A stretch of DNA of 64,000 bases from Thelonectria olida (GCA_020736575.1 JAGPYM010000003.1:1116001-1180000); one strand, 5' to 3'. Shown: positions 22,701-34,348, counted from the first letter of the stretch. Notes: generated from the sequence alone by a model not told the origin. Made by a program: numbers and translations.

Positions 22701-22952
22701 GTCGCTGTCAAAATCGACATCGGCCGGGTCATCGCATCCCGATATTGACTGATTGCCAGTCATTAGGGTACGGGGCGATTCCCAAGCTGGCTGAGAAAGC
22801 CCTAGAACACGAGTTGCACCCCCAGAAATTGCATTCTGTATCTCATCATTCGGCTGTGGTGGAGATGCGAGTTGAATCGATGCTGGCCGTGCAGCACTAG
22901 ATGATGCTTCCCAGCCGAGATCACGGGAGCTGCAACAGCACCGGAAAGGCAT
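19718..22952 (-). CDS. large, mostly disordered fungal protein of unknown function
   Basis: Two exons, 22952-21560 and 21483-19718, give 1,052 residues. The single intron is 76 nt, with a GTATGA donor, a CTGAC branch point and a TAG acceptor; a nearer TAG would leave only a 28-nt intron and I rejected it. The protein starts MPFRCCCSSRDLGW, with three adjacent cysteines that could be lipid-modified and tie it to a membrane. The rest is very rich in Ser, Pro, Arg and Glu, with many SP/TP sites, and lacks any catalytic motif I know. Two short helical parts stand out: about residues 125-150 (EELARRAELKRLMHKRIQDE) and about 870-900 (FKELQALEKEINNLKGRRG). This suggests a phosphorylated scaffold or cortical protein, but no function is assigned. 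Confidence 0.75.
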
Positions 22953-25434
22953 GAGGTCCTCAAAGCCTTTGAGCTAGAATAGCTTCAAGTAGGACACGCT
23001 TCCATCCAAAAAGAGCGCTTCTGGTCATAGAAAGTCAAGACCAAGGAAGGCACCTAGGCAAACAGAAGTTGGACGGCGATCGAGGCGATGGACTCGCCGA
23101 AGAACAAAAAGAGTGACTTAGGTGGCGAGGAGGAGAGTTTCATGGCAGAACCGCAAGGAAAAGAGAATCTCCTTGCATCAGGAAGGAGTTGCTGGCTTCA
23201 TTGATGCCTTCCATATTGGTTGCGTCCAAGGTGCCGGTACGGGAAGGTGTAGTTCAGACACTGCTGATTCACACACGGAGTTGGGATACCGTGGGAAAAT
23301 TTATTGAATGAACGTTAATGATTTACATGAGAAATGTCTATGGAATCATTGTGACTTTTATTTTTCGGGATCTCCATAGTTGTAATGGTATTATTGAACA
23401 CCAACTGCAGTCTGTAACAGGATGGTGGTTGCTATGATGCCGCAACGAGGTGAGCACGTGCTGATTGCACCATTGCCCGTTGCAGGACCTCGGAGATGGG
23501 AGAGGGCAATAAGGAGTTGAATAACTTTATGGTTCGTTTATTTTCATATGACATAACTAAACGGATACGTCAAATAGGTAGTTACCTAGATCTAGAAGCA
23601 CTCATAATTGCTTGTAAATAGGTGCCATCCCTGTTGGATACATGTCGGGGGGAAAGCTACGGGCACTTTTCATAACGACGGGTCAGCATCGGAGACTTTG
23701 TTTATGAATCACGAAGCATCAACTTCCAATACTCTTAATAAAGAATAAATCCAAATAGTTGGTGACTCCTAAGACCTGGTCAGGACAGAGGGAAGGAGTA
23801 TCAGATGCAATAAAGAGGCCTCGGGCCTGGATGACGACCACAATGTCACAAAAGCCAGCCTAGTTGGTGTCATCTTTCACGCTTCAAGAATGTTCGGGGC
23901 ATTTCTCAGAACAAAAAAAAGAAAGGCCGGTATCGTCCGGCTACGATTGGTCTAGAGCACGTGGGCCAGACCAAGCACCGAAGCAAAACGAGGGGCATTT
24001 CTCTCGCCCCTCGTGCCCCTCGTGCCCCTCGTGGGCCCATCCAGTGGGACGAAGAAGAGAAAGAGTTGAACCACAACGATGAAGAGACGAGAAATCATGA
24101 AAAGAACCCCAAAAAAACCCAGTGTCTACAGCGTGGTTCCTTATTCTAACTACCTAGGTAATTGATCACATTCGGGGCTTGATGACGAATAAAGTGCGGT
24201 GAGAGTTAAGATCCTGTCTCACACTTGCACCACCACCGGCGTGAACGAGCCACCCGTGATCCTTGCGGCGAGATCTTCTTTCCGTCCAACCTCCCACAGC
24301 TTCCTTGGTACGTTATTACGGGCAGGATTGCAGCACCAATGTCCGAAAAACGGCGACTAGGATTGGATCTGAAGCTGCCCCAGCAACCAGGCATCCAGGC
24401 AGAAGGTCCATTGCAATGAGGCGACTGTCGATGGCGCAATTCGGACTCCGAAGACTTTGCACATCAGCAGCCTCTAACATCGACAGAGTCAAAACTAGCT
24501 CCGCCGACAGCCCGCAAACTGTCCACCACACCCACCGAACTTCGCCTTGTATCCACCCCAACAGCCGGCCGCCAACCGCCATCAGCCGCCGTGTAATGCA
24601 GCAGTTGGCAGGGTTTGCCTCGAACTCCCCAATCTCTCCGGTAACCGTTTTCTTCGGTCACCGACCGCTGTTGATTTATTACGAATACGTGATAGCAGAT
24701 ACTTTCCTATCTCGCGAGTACAGTCAGCTCCTGGAGAAAAAAAACTCCGACTAAGCTTGTCTGGCTCTAGAGGGACGTGAGAGGCCGTATCGAAAGCTGT
24801 CTCGAAGCTCCCAGTAACATTGCAGATTTTTTGCTGGTAGCGTCGGGCCCATTCCTGTCCAACCATGGCCTCTCACGGGCTTCTGTGGACTCGGTGGCTT
24901 CCTGCAGTTGCTGCGAGGTGATGCAGATGAAGTTCTGGTGCTCACTCGAGCTGCTGTGTGATGTTCGGAGGTACATCCGTACTGTTAGGCTTGTCCCACA
25001 AATTCTGAAGTCTGCTGTGGTACCCGGCCCCAGCGCTCTTCTGTTACCCCTCCCCCGCTTTCGGACTGGCCCCCGCCTGAGTTTTTCTTGTTCAACGGTA
25101 CTCCCAATCCTACGCTCATCCTTTTTAGACCGTCTCCCCTTCTTCCTTCCAATTTTTTTTTCTCTTCCTTTCATCCTCTCATCCGCCCTTTTGCTCTCTC
25201 GTCAAAGGATCTCTCAATTGATCCATTGTGGTACAGGCAGGGCTTTGTATCTCCAGTACGCCTCCCGCTCCCGTCTCCCTTGAGAGCTCTCACTCTCACT
25301 CAAGCTGCCCCTCACCCCGCTATCACCCCGCCACCCAACCCTCCCTCTTTCACTGCCACCTGGCTCTTTTCTAACATCATCGCAGCACCATTTTCAAAAA
25401 GCCACATTTCAGAATACTCGGATCAACCGCCAAA
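22953..25434. other. long divergent intergenic region upstream of methionine synthase
   Basis: Some 2.5 kb separate the start codons of the disordered-protein gene (-) and methionine synthase (+). It contains a GCACGTGC palindrome at 23,454-23,461, a tandem 9-mer that can form a hairpin (23,988-24,032, see separate entry), and a strongly pyrimidine-rich tract at about 25,080-25,400 just ahead of the methionine synthase ATG. The longest frames, for example at 24,777-25,283, have no family motif and overlap the likely leader. Confidence 0.5.
23988..24032. repeat. hairpin-forming tandem 9-mer repeat
   Basis: Three head-to-tail copies of GCCCCTCGT (24,006-24,032) are preceded at 23,988-23,996 by an exact inverted copy, ACGAGGGGC, with a 9-nt spacer. 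A single left arm could pair with any of the three right arms. No function is known. Confidence 0.8.
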
Positions 25435-27865
25435 ATGGTTCAGTCCGCGATTCTCGGTTTCCCCCGCATGGGTGTTAACCGTGACCTGAAGAAGGCTACC
25501 GAAGCTTGTCAGTACCACCCTCCTCGTCTTCTCAGACCTCTCCCACCAAATTACGATCGCTGACCGAAACATACAGATTGGGGTGGCAAGATCTCTCAGG
25601 CTGACCTCCTTGCTGAGGCCAAGCGCCTCCGTCTTGCTCACTGGAAGATCCAGCAGGATGCTGGTGTCGATGTCATCCCCAGCAATGACTTCGCCCTCTA
25701 CGACCAGGTCCTTCACCAGATCCAGGACTTCGGTGTAAGTTTTTTTCCTCCGCGTCAGCAATTCCCCCGCACTAGTGCTGACTCAATTTTCTCAGGCTGT
25801 CCCCGAGCGATATACCAAGGATGGTCTCGACCCCATTGACCAGTACTTCGCCATGGGCCGTGGCCACCAGAAGGGAGGCGTCGATGTCCCCAGTCTTGAG
25901 ATGGTCAAGTGGTTCGACTCCAACTACCACTACGTCAAGCCCACTCTTCAGGACAACCAGACCTTCAAGCTCACCGAGAAGCCCAAGGCTGTCGCTGAGT
26001 TCCAGGAGGCCAAGGACGCTGGCATCAACACCCGTCCCGTTCTCGTCGGCCCTGTCTCCTTCCTCCACCTCGGCAAGGCCGACCGTGGTCAGTCTGTCGA
26101 CCCCATTGACCTTCTCGACAACCTTCTCCCCGTTTACGAGCAGCTCCTCACCCAGCTCAAGGAGGCTGGTGCCGAGACTGTCCAGATCGACGAGCCTGTT
26201 CTCGTCTTCGACCTTCCCCAGAAGTCCAAGGCTGCCTTCAAGCCCGCCTACGAGAAGTTGGCTGCCCTTGGCGACAAGATCCCCAACCTTGTCTTCACCA
26301 CCTACTTCGGTGACATCGTCCACAACCTTGACCTTGTCCCCAAGGATGTCTACGCTGTCCACATTGACCTTGTCCGCAACCCTGAGCAGCTCGAGACTGT
26401 CATTGCCGCTCTCGGCCCCAAGACTATTCTCTCTGCCGGTGTCGTCGACGGCCGCAACATCTGGAAGACCAACCTGAAGCGCGCCATCGAGACTGTCGAG
26501 ACTGCCATCCAGAAGCTCGGCAAGGACCGTGTCATTGCTGCCACCTCCAGCTCTCTCCTCCACACTCCCCACACCCTCGCCAGCGAGAAGAAGCTGGACG
26601 CTGAGATTGCTGACTGGTTCTCTTTCGCCACTGAGAAGGCTTCTGAGATTGCTCTCATTGCCAAGGCTGTCACTGAGGGTCCCGCTGCTGTCCGTGAGCA
26701 GCTTGAGGCCAATGCCAAGTCCATCCAGGCTCGTGCTACCTCGCCCCGCACCAACGACCCTGAGGTCAAGGACCGTCAATCCAAGGTCACCAAGGCTGAC
26801 CACGACCGCAAGTCTGAGTTCACCACTCGTATCGCCCAGCAGCAGAAGAAGCTGAACCTACCCCTCTTCCCTACCACCACAATTGGATCCTTCCCCCAGA
26901 CCAAGGAGATCCGTGTTCACCGCAACAAGCTCGCCAAGGCTGAGATTACCGAGGCTGAGTACGACAAGTTCATTGAGAAGGAGATTGAGGACAACGTCAA
27001 GATCCAGGAGGAGCTTGGTCTCGATGTCTTCGTTCACGGTGAGCCTGAGCGTAACGACATGGTCCAGTTCTTCGGTGAGCGTCTCAAGGGTTACACTTTC
27101 ACCACCCATGCCTGGGTCCAGAGCTACGGCTCCCGATGCGTCCGACCTCCCATCATTGTCGGTGACATTTCTCGCCCTGCCCCCATGACCGTTAAGGAGT
27201 CCAAGTACGCCGTCTCGGTCTCCAACAAGCCCATGAAGGGTATGCTCACTGGCCCCGTCACCTGCCTTCGATGGTCTTTCCCCCGTGACGACGTCCACCA
27301 ATCCGTCCAGGCCCAGCAGCTTGCTCTGGCCCTCCGTGACGAGGTTGTTGACCTCGAGAAGGCCGGTATCGATGTCATCCAGGTCGACGAGCCCGCTCTT
27401 CGTGAGGGTCTCCCTCTTCGCTCCGGCAGCGAGCGTGACGCCTACCTCAAGTGGGCTGTCGATGCTTTCCGCCTCGCCACCACTGGCGTTGAGGACTCCA
27501 CTCAGATCCACTCCCACTTCTGCTACTCCGAGTTCCAGGACTTCTTCCACGCCATCGCTGCCCTCGATGCCGATGTCCTCTCCATTGAGAACAGCAAGTC
27601 TGACGCTAAGCTCCTCCGTGTCTTTGTCGACTCTGAGTACCCCCGTCACATTGGTCCTGGTGTCTACGACATCCACTCCCCTCGTGTTCCCAGCGAGCAG
27701 GAGATCAAGGACCGCATCGAGGAGATGCTTCAGTTCCTCAAGCCTGAGCAGCTCTGGATCGACCCTGACTGCGGTCTCAAGACCCGTCAGTGGAAGGAGA
27801 CCAAGGAGGCTCTTCTCAACATGGTCAACGCTGCCAAGTACTTCCGTGCCAAGTACGCCAAATAA
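25435..27865 (+). CDS. met6: cobalamin-independent methionine synthase
   Basis: Three exons, 25435-25507, 25577-25734 and 25796-27865, give 766 residues, the usual length of MetE/Met6. The enzyme moves a methyl group from 5-methyltetrahydrofolate (polyglutamate) to homocysteine to make methionine in the cytosol. Visible landmarks: the N-terminal LGFPRMGVNRDLKKA, the core motif TTIGSFPQTKEIR at the start of the catalytic barrel, MKGMLTGPVT, IQVDEPALREGLP, and zinc-site residues in IHSHFCYSEF and the late cysteine in DPDCGLKTR. Codon use is strongly biased to C-ending codons, a sign of high expression. The CT-rich leader and CAAAATG start context fit that as well. The two introns lie at the very front of the gene. 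Confidence 0.97.
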
Positions 27866-28415
27866 ATGTCAGACATCTTGGCATGAAGGGGTAAGGGGGC
27901 GTATGAGGATTGTGTAACTAGTGTGTTATTTGCAGAGGCTGTATCTTTGAGAACAGCTACGATTTCAACATCGGCGTTTTGGGGCTGGTCAAAAAGACCA
28001 GATGTGTTTGCTGCATCCTAAAAGTTAACCTACGGATCAGGATTGGTATTGGGATTTGGAGACGGATCGGCGAGCGCATTCAACATATTGCATATACCCT
28101 CCCAGTTGGGAGCTGACTGAGGTCAATAAATCAACAGAATGACCTGTTTTCTCATTGAGAATTATATGTTCCGTTCGCATTCACAGTAATTTGTAATGTA
28201 ATGAGTTATGTGGTTCTTGTGCCAGAACGACCAAGTCTTGAAGGCGACCCAACTAGCTCCTGGGATGAATCAGATGTGAAAGGATGTTGATATGGAGGTG
28301 TCACGTGATCACGCGCGACGCTAAACCCACGTCCCTCAGACGCGTTCAACGGAGTCATGTTTTCAAGACAAAATCCGCCTCGAACGGGTCATGTCAAATC
28401 GCATTACTCTCCAAG
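27866..28415. other. intergenic region between met6 and the AT-hook gene
   Basis: This gap holds the methionine synthase 3' untranslated region and the promoter of the AT-hook gene, including the TCACGTGA palindrome at 28,301-28,308. Two upstream ATGs (28,357 and 28,391) start frames that overlap the main start. Confidence 0.5.
28301..28308. promoter_or_regulatory. TCACGTGA palindrome, candidate bHLH (Cbf1-type) site
   Basis: Perfect 8-bp palindrome with a CACGTG E-box core, 108 bases ahead of the AT-hook protein ATG. Fungal bHLH factors such as Cbf1 bind this core. Use in vivo is inferred only. Confidence 0.4.
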
Positions 28416-30275
28416 ATGCCTCCGAATATCATCGCAGATTCCGACGACGAGGACGAAGGCTACTCTCCAGTACGCCCCGGTGCTGTGACGCCAAGGAGTC
28501 TTGGCCAAGCCATCACAGGCCCAGCCGAAGGCGGCAGCCACACACCATCTACGGATCTATCATTCTTTCAAAATGTGTACGACGAGCAGAATGGAGTAGC
28601 CCAAGAAAACTTTCATGAGGACCTACTTAAGTCGGCGAACAGGGAGACACTCACGAGCTCAGAGGTGACAGCACCAGCACCCTTTCAGCGAATCGTGACA
28701 GGGTTCATTGATCCGTCCTCGCTCACGTCTGTTTCGGACCCTACCAATACAGGAGACCCAAAAGTCTTAACTGGCCATGGTAATGGCGATTGGACACAGG
28801 TCTCGACTCCGGGGAGAAGGAAAGCACCCACGGCCGTTATGGACGATCCATGGGATGTACCCAACAGCCCAGAAGTCAAGCAGATCCGAATAGCGCCTAA
28901 AATTAAAATCAAATTGAAGCGAAAGGAAGCGCAGCCAACTTCAAAAGGAGCAGCAAAACAGACTTCAGTAGCTCGTCAAGAGGATACTTTCCCTTCGTGG
29001 GAGGTCCAAGCCAATCACCATGCCCTCATGTATAGTGTAACGTCCCCAACAGGAAAGGCAAAAAGGAGGAGAATAGAGGCGTCACCGACACAAGCAAGCT
29101 CGGATGAGGTTAACCTGGTCTCCATCCCTTTCAGTAACGAGCCTGGAGATACGCAAACGAGCATGCTCCCTCCGACATTGCCTATGGAAAACCAACCCCC
29201 GTTCTGGATTTCTACCAAGCCCTTGACAGATGCGCAAAGGATGGAATATCAAAGTGTCGAACTACCATCCAGTGGCAGCCACCAGCAGGATTTTCTGCCG
29301 CCGATATATCAACAGGACATGCAGATAATGGACTACAGTGGAACGAGCACCAATGTGAATACACCACGAAGTGATGGTATCGGGTTCAGCACTGCTCCTC
29401 TGCCATCGATTCCAACAAATATACCGGAGGAGACGGTTGCGCAGCCTCCCCCTCAACCACCCGGCTCATCCCCTGATATCATTTCCGTGCTCGAGGCACC
29501 CACCAAATCAAAATCGACGAAGCAACGTGGCAGACCAAGGCATGGCAAATCGAGAAGTCCGATCGCGGATGAGGGACCAGGTGAAGATGTAAGGGTGGAA
29601 GAAGCGGGGCCACAGTTGATTGACCTGAGAACAAATGACAAAGATTCCGATTACGTGGACCAGAAAGCCAAGCCAAAGAAGTCAAGGGGGCGGCCACGAA
29701 AGAAGGACACTGGGGAAGCAACACAAACGTCTACGGAGCCATTAACAGCCAATCCCGGAGATGGAAAACCTCCCATGAAGCAGAAAAAGAAACGCGGCAG
29801 GCCAAAGAAGCAGGACACAGCAGCCGCAATGGAGGAGAGCCCACATGTCACGACAAGTCTGTCAAATGATATCAAGGCAGTGGCTAGTGAGAGGGTTCAG
29901 TCCATGATTGAGCCTGAAATTCCGAAGGGAGAGCACGATGCGAGCTACGAGGAGAATACCAAGGAAGAAACCATTGATGAGCTCTCACCAACAACCAACT
30001 CGGGACGAGGGTCGGAAAGTTCAGTACTCAAGGAGATGAGTCAGAATTCCGTCGATCCAAAGGCTGTAAACGAGGCTGAGGAAGACGACAAGCCCAAAGG
30101 TGGCAATATATCAACAGCGGGGAAAGAAGATAAGCAACATAAGCCAAGTCCAGCAATGGCGAAGAGCACTGGTCAAGCCAAAGGATTATCTTCGATCATC
30201 AGCAAGCCGATGTATCGCGTTGGGCTAAGCAAGAGGTCGAGGATTGCACCACTGCTAAAGTCGCTACGCAAATGA
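28416..30275 (+). CDS. AT-hook DNA-binding protein with conserved basic C-terminus
   Basis: Intronless frame of 619 residues from the ATG at 28416 (MPPNIIADSDDEDEG). The frame stays open upstream to 28284, but the E-box at 28,301 and the sequence there make an upstream start unlikely. The protein is mostly disordered and acidic-to-polar. Three AT-hooks, each with a GRP core flanked by basic residues, lie at about residues 368-378 (KQRGRPRHGK), 420-428 (KSRGRPRKK) and 457-465 (KKRGRPKKQ); these bind the minor groove of AT-rich DNA. The last 20 residues, YRVGLSKRSRIAPLLKSLRK, form a compact basic motif that stands out from the disordered body. Its R-V-G-L-S-K core resembles the RAD51-binding tail of RAD51AP1, though I know this only as a pattern. 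Likely nuclear and chromatin-bound; exact role unknown. Confidence 0.8.
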   Translation: MPPNIIADSDDEDEGYSPVRPGAVTPRSLGQAITGPAEGGSHTPSTDLSFFQNVYDEQNGVAQENFHEDLLKSANRETLTSSEVTAPAPFQRIVTGFIDPSSLTSVSDPTNTGDPKVLTGHGNGDWTQVSTPGRRKAPTAVMDDPWDVPNSPEVKQIRIAPKIKIKLKRKEAQPTSKGAAKQTSVARQEDTFPSWEVQANHHALMYSVTSPTGKAKRRRIEASPTQASSDEVNLVSIPFSNEPGDTQTSMLPPTLPMENQPPFWISTKPLTDAQRMEYQSVELPSSGSHQQDFLPPIYQQDMQIMDYSGTSTNVNTPRSDGIGFSTAPLPSIPTNIPEETVAQPPPQPPGSSPDIISVLEAPTKSKSTKQRGRPRHGKSRSPIADEGPGEDVRVEEAGPQLIDLRTNDKDSDYVDQKAKPKKSRGRPRKKDTGEATQTSTEPLTANPGDGKPPMKQKKKRGRPKKQDTAAAMEESPHVTTSLSNDIKAVASERVQSMIEPEIPKGEHDASYEENTKEETIDELSPTTNSGRGSESSVLKEMSQNSVDPKAVNEAEEDDKPKGGNISTAGKEDKQHKPSPAMAKSTGQAKGLSSIISKPMYRVGLSKRSRIAPLLKSLRK

Positions 30276-31433
30276 GCATGGTTGTTGAACATGACTCAGA
30301 GTTAAGATGGATTGAGTCTAGACCTGACCACCATGGACACCGCCCCAGGCTGAGGGTGGATATATGCATACAAACTGGTGAGCTGAGAAGACTCAGGGTC
30401 CATTTACGCAACTGGTCCGAGAAGAGCTGTCATGCAGGAGAGCAGAAGCGCCAGCCCGCCTTAACCAAGACGTTGGGCACGTTTGATTTCAAGACGCCTT
30501 TTGTGGTAGGCATAGCGGCCGACTCGGACCGAAGGTGTGGAGTATTGCGGTACTATATTTCCCTACCTTCTGAAAGGCTCTACTACGTTATCTGGCTGTA
30601 CGAATAATGAGATGGGCATGGTCTGTTTCTCATGATGTTCCAACGAATGAACCTTTTTATTAATAGCGATTATGAGAGAACGCAATACACGATATTCCAA
30701 GTCACAACCATAATGTGCGGCTTCTTAGGGTGGCGGGTAGCAGGAAGAGCCAAAAAAACTCATTAGTCCGGACGAGGCGATGCCGATACCGTCTCTCCAA
30801 CACTGTCTCCGTGTCACCACCACCAGCTTTCAGTCAATTACACCACTTTCTTGGCCCACGACAAAGAGGGCAGGACAAGTTGGTGGACAGATCTGTCAAC
30901 AGGTGAATTGAGGATCAAGAATTGAATAAGCAAGTTGAACAAGCAGAGGACGGAGCATGTACGAATACTTGGTACGTACCTATGTGCCTGCGGGTTTCCA
31001 AAGTGGACAAGGCAAGGTACCGCCTGGTCCCATGAACAGGTACCTGGTATCCTCTTGACGAAAGGAGGGGAAATCGGCAGATCTGTGCAGGTGACCCGCG
31101 TACCGGACAAAGTACCACAACAACCGCTTGCCACCCAAAACAACCCCGCACTAAGCGCGATTGGGAAGAGGGGCAACAGCGACCGACGGTCGGCGTCGCC
31201 AATTGCCAATGGGCGGGCAATGGAGAGAGAACTGACTCTTTTTATTGAGCAACCCCGAAGTATTTTTATTTTAGCTTGAACTCGCCTCGTTCGCTTCTTC
31301 CATCCGACATCATCAACATCAATTCCTCGACTCGCCCTCTTTAGCATCTTCCCTTTTCCTCCTTCTTGAGGCTCCTGTTCTTCTTCTACTCTTTCACCCC
31401 GCTCTGGATCTCTCCCCCTCCGGCGCTGCCACC
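30276..31433. other. intergenic region upstream of threonine synthase
   Basis: This gap holds the AT-hook gene 3' untranslated region and the threonine synthase promoter, with a pyrimidine-rich leader at about 31,290-31,430. A 111-codon frame at 30,272-30,607 overlaps the AT-hook stop region, has no family motif and is not called. Confidence 0.45.
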
Positions 31434-33261
31434 ATGACCACCACCGGCGCTGCCCAAAATGGTACTCATACCTCGTCTCAGCGCTACCTGAGCACTCGTG
31501 GCGAAGACACTGGTGTGAGTCTCTCCTTGCTGTCTTTCCCCAGTCTATTCTACAAAGCCTAGTTGCCAGATTTACTAATTTCCCTCTCCTCGACATAGTT
31601 TTCCTTCGAAGAAGTTGTCCTAAAAGGTCTCGCCAACGATGGCGGTCTTTATATCCCAGAGCAGATCCCCAAGGCCGAGGCCTGGGAGTCTTGGAAAGAC
31701 CTCAGCTTCCCCGAATTGGCCTTCGAGGTCCTCTCTCTCTACATCTCTCCCTCCGAGATCCCATCCGCCGACCTCAAGGACATCATCCATCGCAGTTACT
31801 CCACGTTCCGCGCCACCGAAACCACCCCTCTTGTTCACCTCTCCGACAACACATACCTTCTCGAACTCTTCCACGGTCCTACTTTTGCCTTTAAGGATGT
31901 CGCTTTGCAGTTCCTTGGCAACTTGTTCGAGTACTTCCTTGTCCGCAAGAACGAAGGCAAGACTGGTCGAGGTAAGCTTACCCCATGCGATGCGACAATG
32001 AGTCGCATATCCTTCATTGTCTTGTCTACGAATAAGCGCTCACATTCATCTTCTTAGACCGACACCACTTGACTGTCATTGGCGCTACCAGCGGCGACAC
32101 CGGTTCCGCAGCCATCTATGGCCTTCGTGGAAAGCAAGATGTCTCCGTCTTCATTATGCACCCTCAGGGTCGCGTGTCGCCAATCCAGGAGGCGCAGATG
32201 ACTACAGTCCTCGACAAGAATGTTCACAACCTTGCCGTTACTGGCACTTTCGACGACTGTCAGGTAAGCTCGTTTGTGCGCTTCGGGTTCCGTTGTCGAC
32301 AGAATTGACCAGAATCGCACAGGACATCGTCAAAGCCATGTTCGCCGATCCCGATTCCAACAAGGCCCTGAACTTGGGTGCCGTCAACAGCATCAACTGG
32401 GCCAGAATCCTGGCTCAGATTGTCTACTACTTCCACTCATACTTCTCCCTGGTTAAGCAGTCCTCATCTTTCAACCTTGGCGACAAGGCCCGCTTTGTCG
32501 TCCCCACTGGTAACTTTGGCGACGTTCTTGCTGGTTACTTTGCCCTCCGCATGGGTCTCCCCGTTGAGAAACTCGTCATCGCCACCAACGAGAACGACAT
32601 CCTGGACCGCTTCTGGAAGACCGGAAAGTACGAGAAGAACCCGGCGAGCACCAATGGTGACGTCGACGGTGTCAAGGAGACCCTAAGCCCCGCCATGGAC
32701 ATCCTGGTTTCTAGCAACTTTGAGCGTCTACTGTGGTTCCTTGCCTACGAGTTTGCTCACAGTGCCGGTATGGATGATGCTTGGGACAAGAAGCAGGCTG
32801 GTCAGGAAGTCAACAACTGGCTGTCAGAGCTCAAGAAGACGGGTTCCTTTGGCCCCGTATACCAGGACATCCTCACATATGCCAAGCGTGACTTTGAGAG
32901 CGAGCGTGTCACGGATGAGGAGACCATTGAGACTATCAAGACGTATTACACCCAGATCAAGTACGTCCTGGACCCTCACTCTGCCGTCGGCATCACCGCC
33001 ACTGGTCGCTCGGTTGAGCGTGCTGGATCGAGTGTTCCTCACATTTCCCTCTCAACTGCCCATCCCGCCAAGTTTGCCGGCGCTGTCGAGGTGGCGCTCA
33101 AGGATACCGAAGGTTTTAGCTTCGAGAAGGACGTTCTTCCCACCGAGTTTGTTGGTCTTGAGTCTAAGGAGAAGCGAGTGTCGACAGTCGGTAATGATTG
33201 GCAGAAGGTTCGGGAGCTTGTCAAGACGCAGGTGGAACAGGAGCTCAGCGAAAGCAATTAG
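31434..33261 (+). CDS. thr4: threonine synthase
   Basis: Four exons, 31434-31514, 31599-31971, 32058-32263 and 32323-33261, give 532 residues. The PLP-dependent enzyme turns O-phosphohomoserine into threonine plus phosphate, the last step of threonine synthesis. The sequence shows the fungal/bacterial class II type: YLSTRGEDTGFSFEEVVLKGLANDGGLY at the front in separate pieces, the PLP-lysine motif HGPTFAFKDVALQFLG, the substrate loop GATSGDTGSAAI, and PTGNFGDVLAGYFA further on. The first 15 residues are not conserved in the family. Phase agrees at all joins (0, 1, 0). Phosphohomoserine and homocysteine come from the same aspartate branch, so it is of note that methionine synthase lies 3.5 kb upstream, but they are separate transcription units. 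Confidence 0.96.
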
Positions 33262-34348
33262 AGACGTATTTAGACGCAACGGGTTTATGGAGCTGTTTTG
33301 GTTTAGACTCACCGACGGCATTTCATGGCCGAGGGATTCGTTCTAGAGGGAGCCTTTCAACTAGACGATTGAAGTTAGCGAATGAGTGGTTACATGAGAA
33401 GGGTATTACAACCAGGGGCATGGCATGCTCGCAGGTTGCATGCGAAAGTTTCATGTTTGCATCTTGAGGTGCCATGATGTGAAACAAAATATGGACAGGG
33501 CTTGGAGTTCAATGAGAGTTATGACCATTTACTGCATGAAATACAAGTGATTTTCGCGGGGTACATTATTCCAACAGAGCTGTGCAGTGTCCGTTTCCAT
33601 TCTTGCCTCATGAAAAGGCAGGCTTCCTAAGCCTTAAGGTAACTTGTAGACGATGCATCAACCCAGCTCCTCTTCACCATGGCTCACTCAACTGGAATCC
33701 AACCCTCTCTACAACGTGAACCACGATGTGAAGAGGAAGACGGGATAGAGAGAGACGTGATAGCTCCGTTTCGAGTCGAGGCTGGCCAAGGATCAGGCAA
33801 CGTGTAAAGGAAACACAAGCATCTTGCTCAACATCACTCTCCTTCGCACGTGAGACGGCAACAATGATAGTGTAGGTGAATCTTGGCTGGTACGCCATTT
33901 GTTTCGACATCTGTCTACATTCTCCCGGGGAATCAAGCAAATCAAGGTATTCAGATATCCGTTCCATTCCGTTCCGTTCCGTTTCCGGTCCGTTTGCCAC
34001 TGCACTTCATAACATCTTTGGCTCATATGTTGTTGCGGTTCCAGATGTTGTAACCCCAACCTCCGGCTCGGACAGCATCGTCGCCGAGAAACCTCCTACC
34101 CTTCCATACCAGGTGAGAATGCCCAGGGAACAGGGCGGAACATGGTAATAATGAACAGAGGGAAAAAGAATTAGTCGCCAAAACGCCCAACCGTAATAAT
34201 GCATGCATGCTTCGTTGTCCGTTGTTTCCTGTGGTGTACCCTGTCCGCCGAAGTACCCAATAAACCCCAACCCGGCCTGACCCGGCCGCTAACACAACCG
34301 CGGCCCGAATTGCTGTGAACTTTTTTGGTGTTTTAGCCGTGTGAAATT
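33262..34348. other. convergent intergenic region
   Basis: The 3' ends of threonine synthase (+) and the mitochondrial carrier (-) face each other. A short TTCCG repeat lies at about 33,960-33,985. No gene is supported. Confidence 0.45.

Noticed and set aside
25772..26803. 343-codon frame on the - strand
   Set aside because: Antisense shadow of methionine synthase caused by its strong C-ending codon bias. The same holds for 26,858-27,676.
30272..30607. 111-codon frame after the AT-hook gene
   Set aside because: It overlaps the end of the AT-hook gene by four bases, has no family motif and its position fits the 3' untranslated region.
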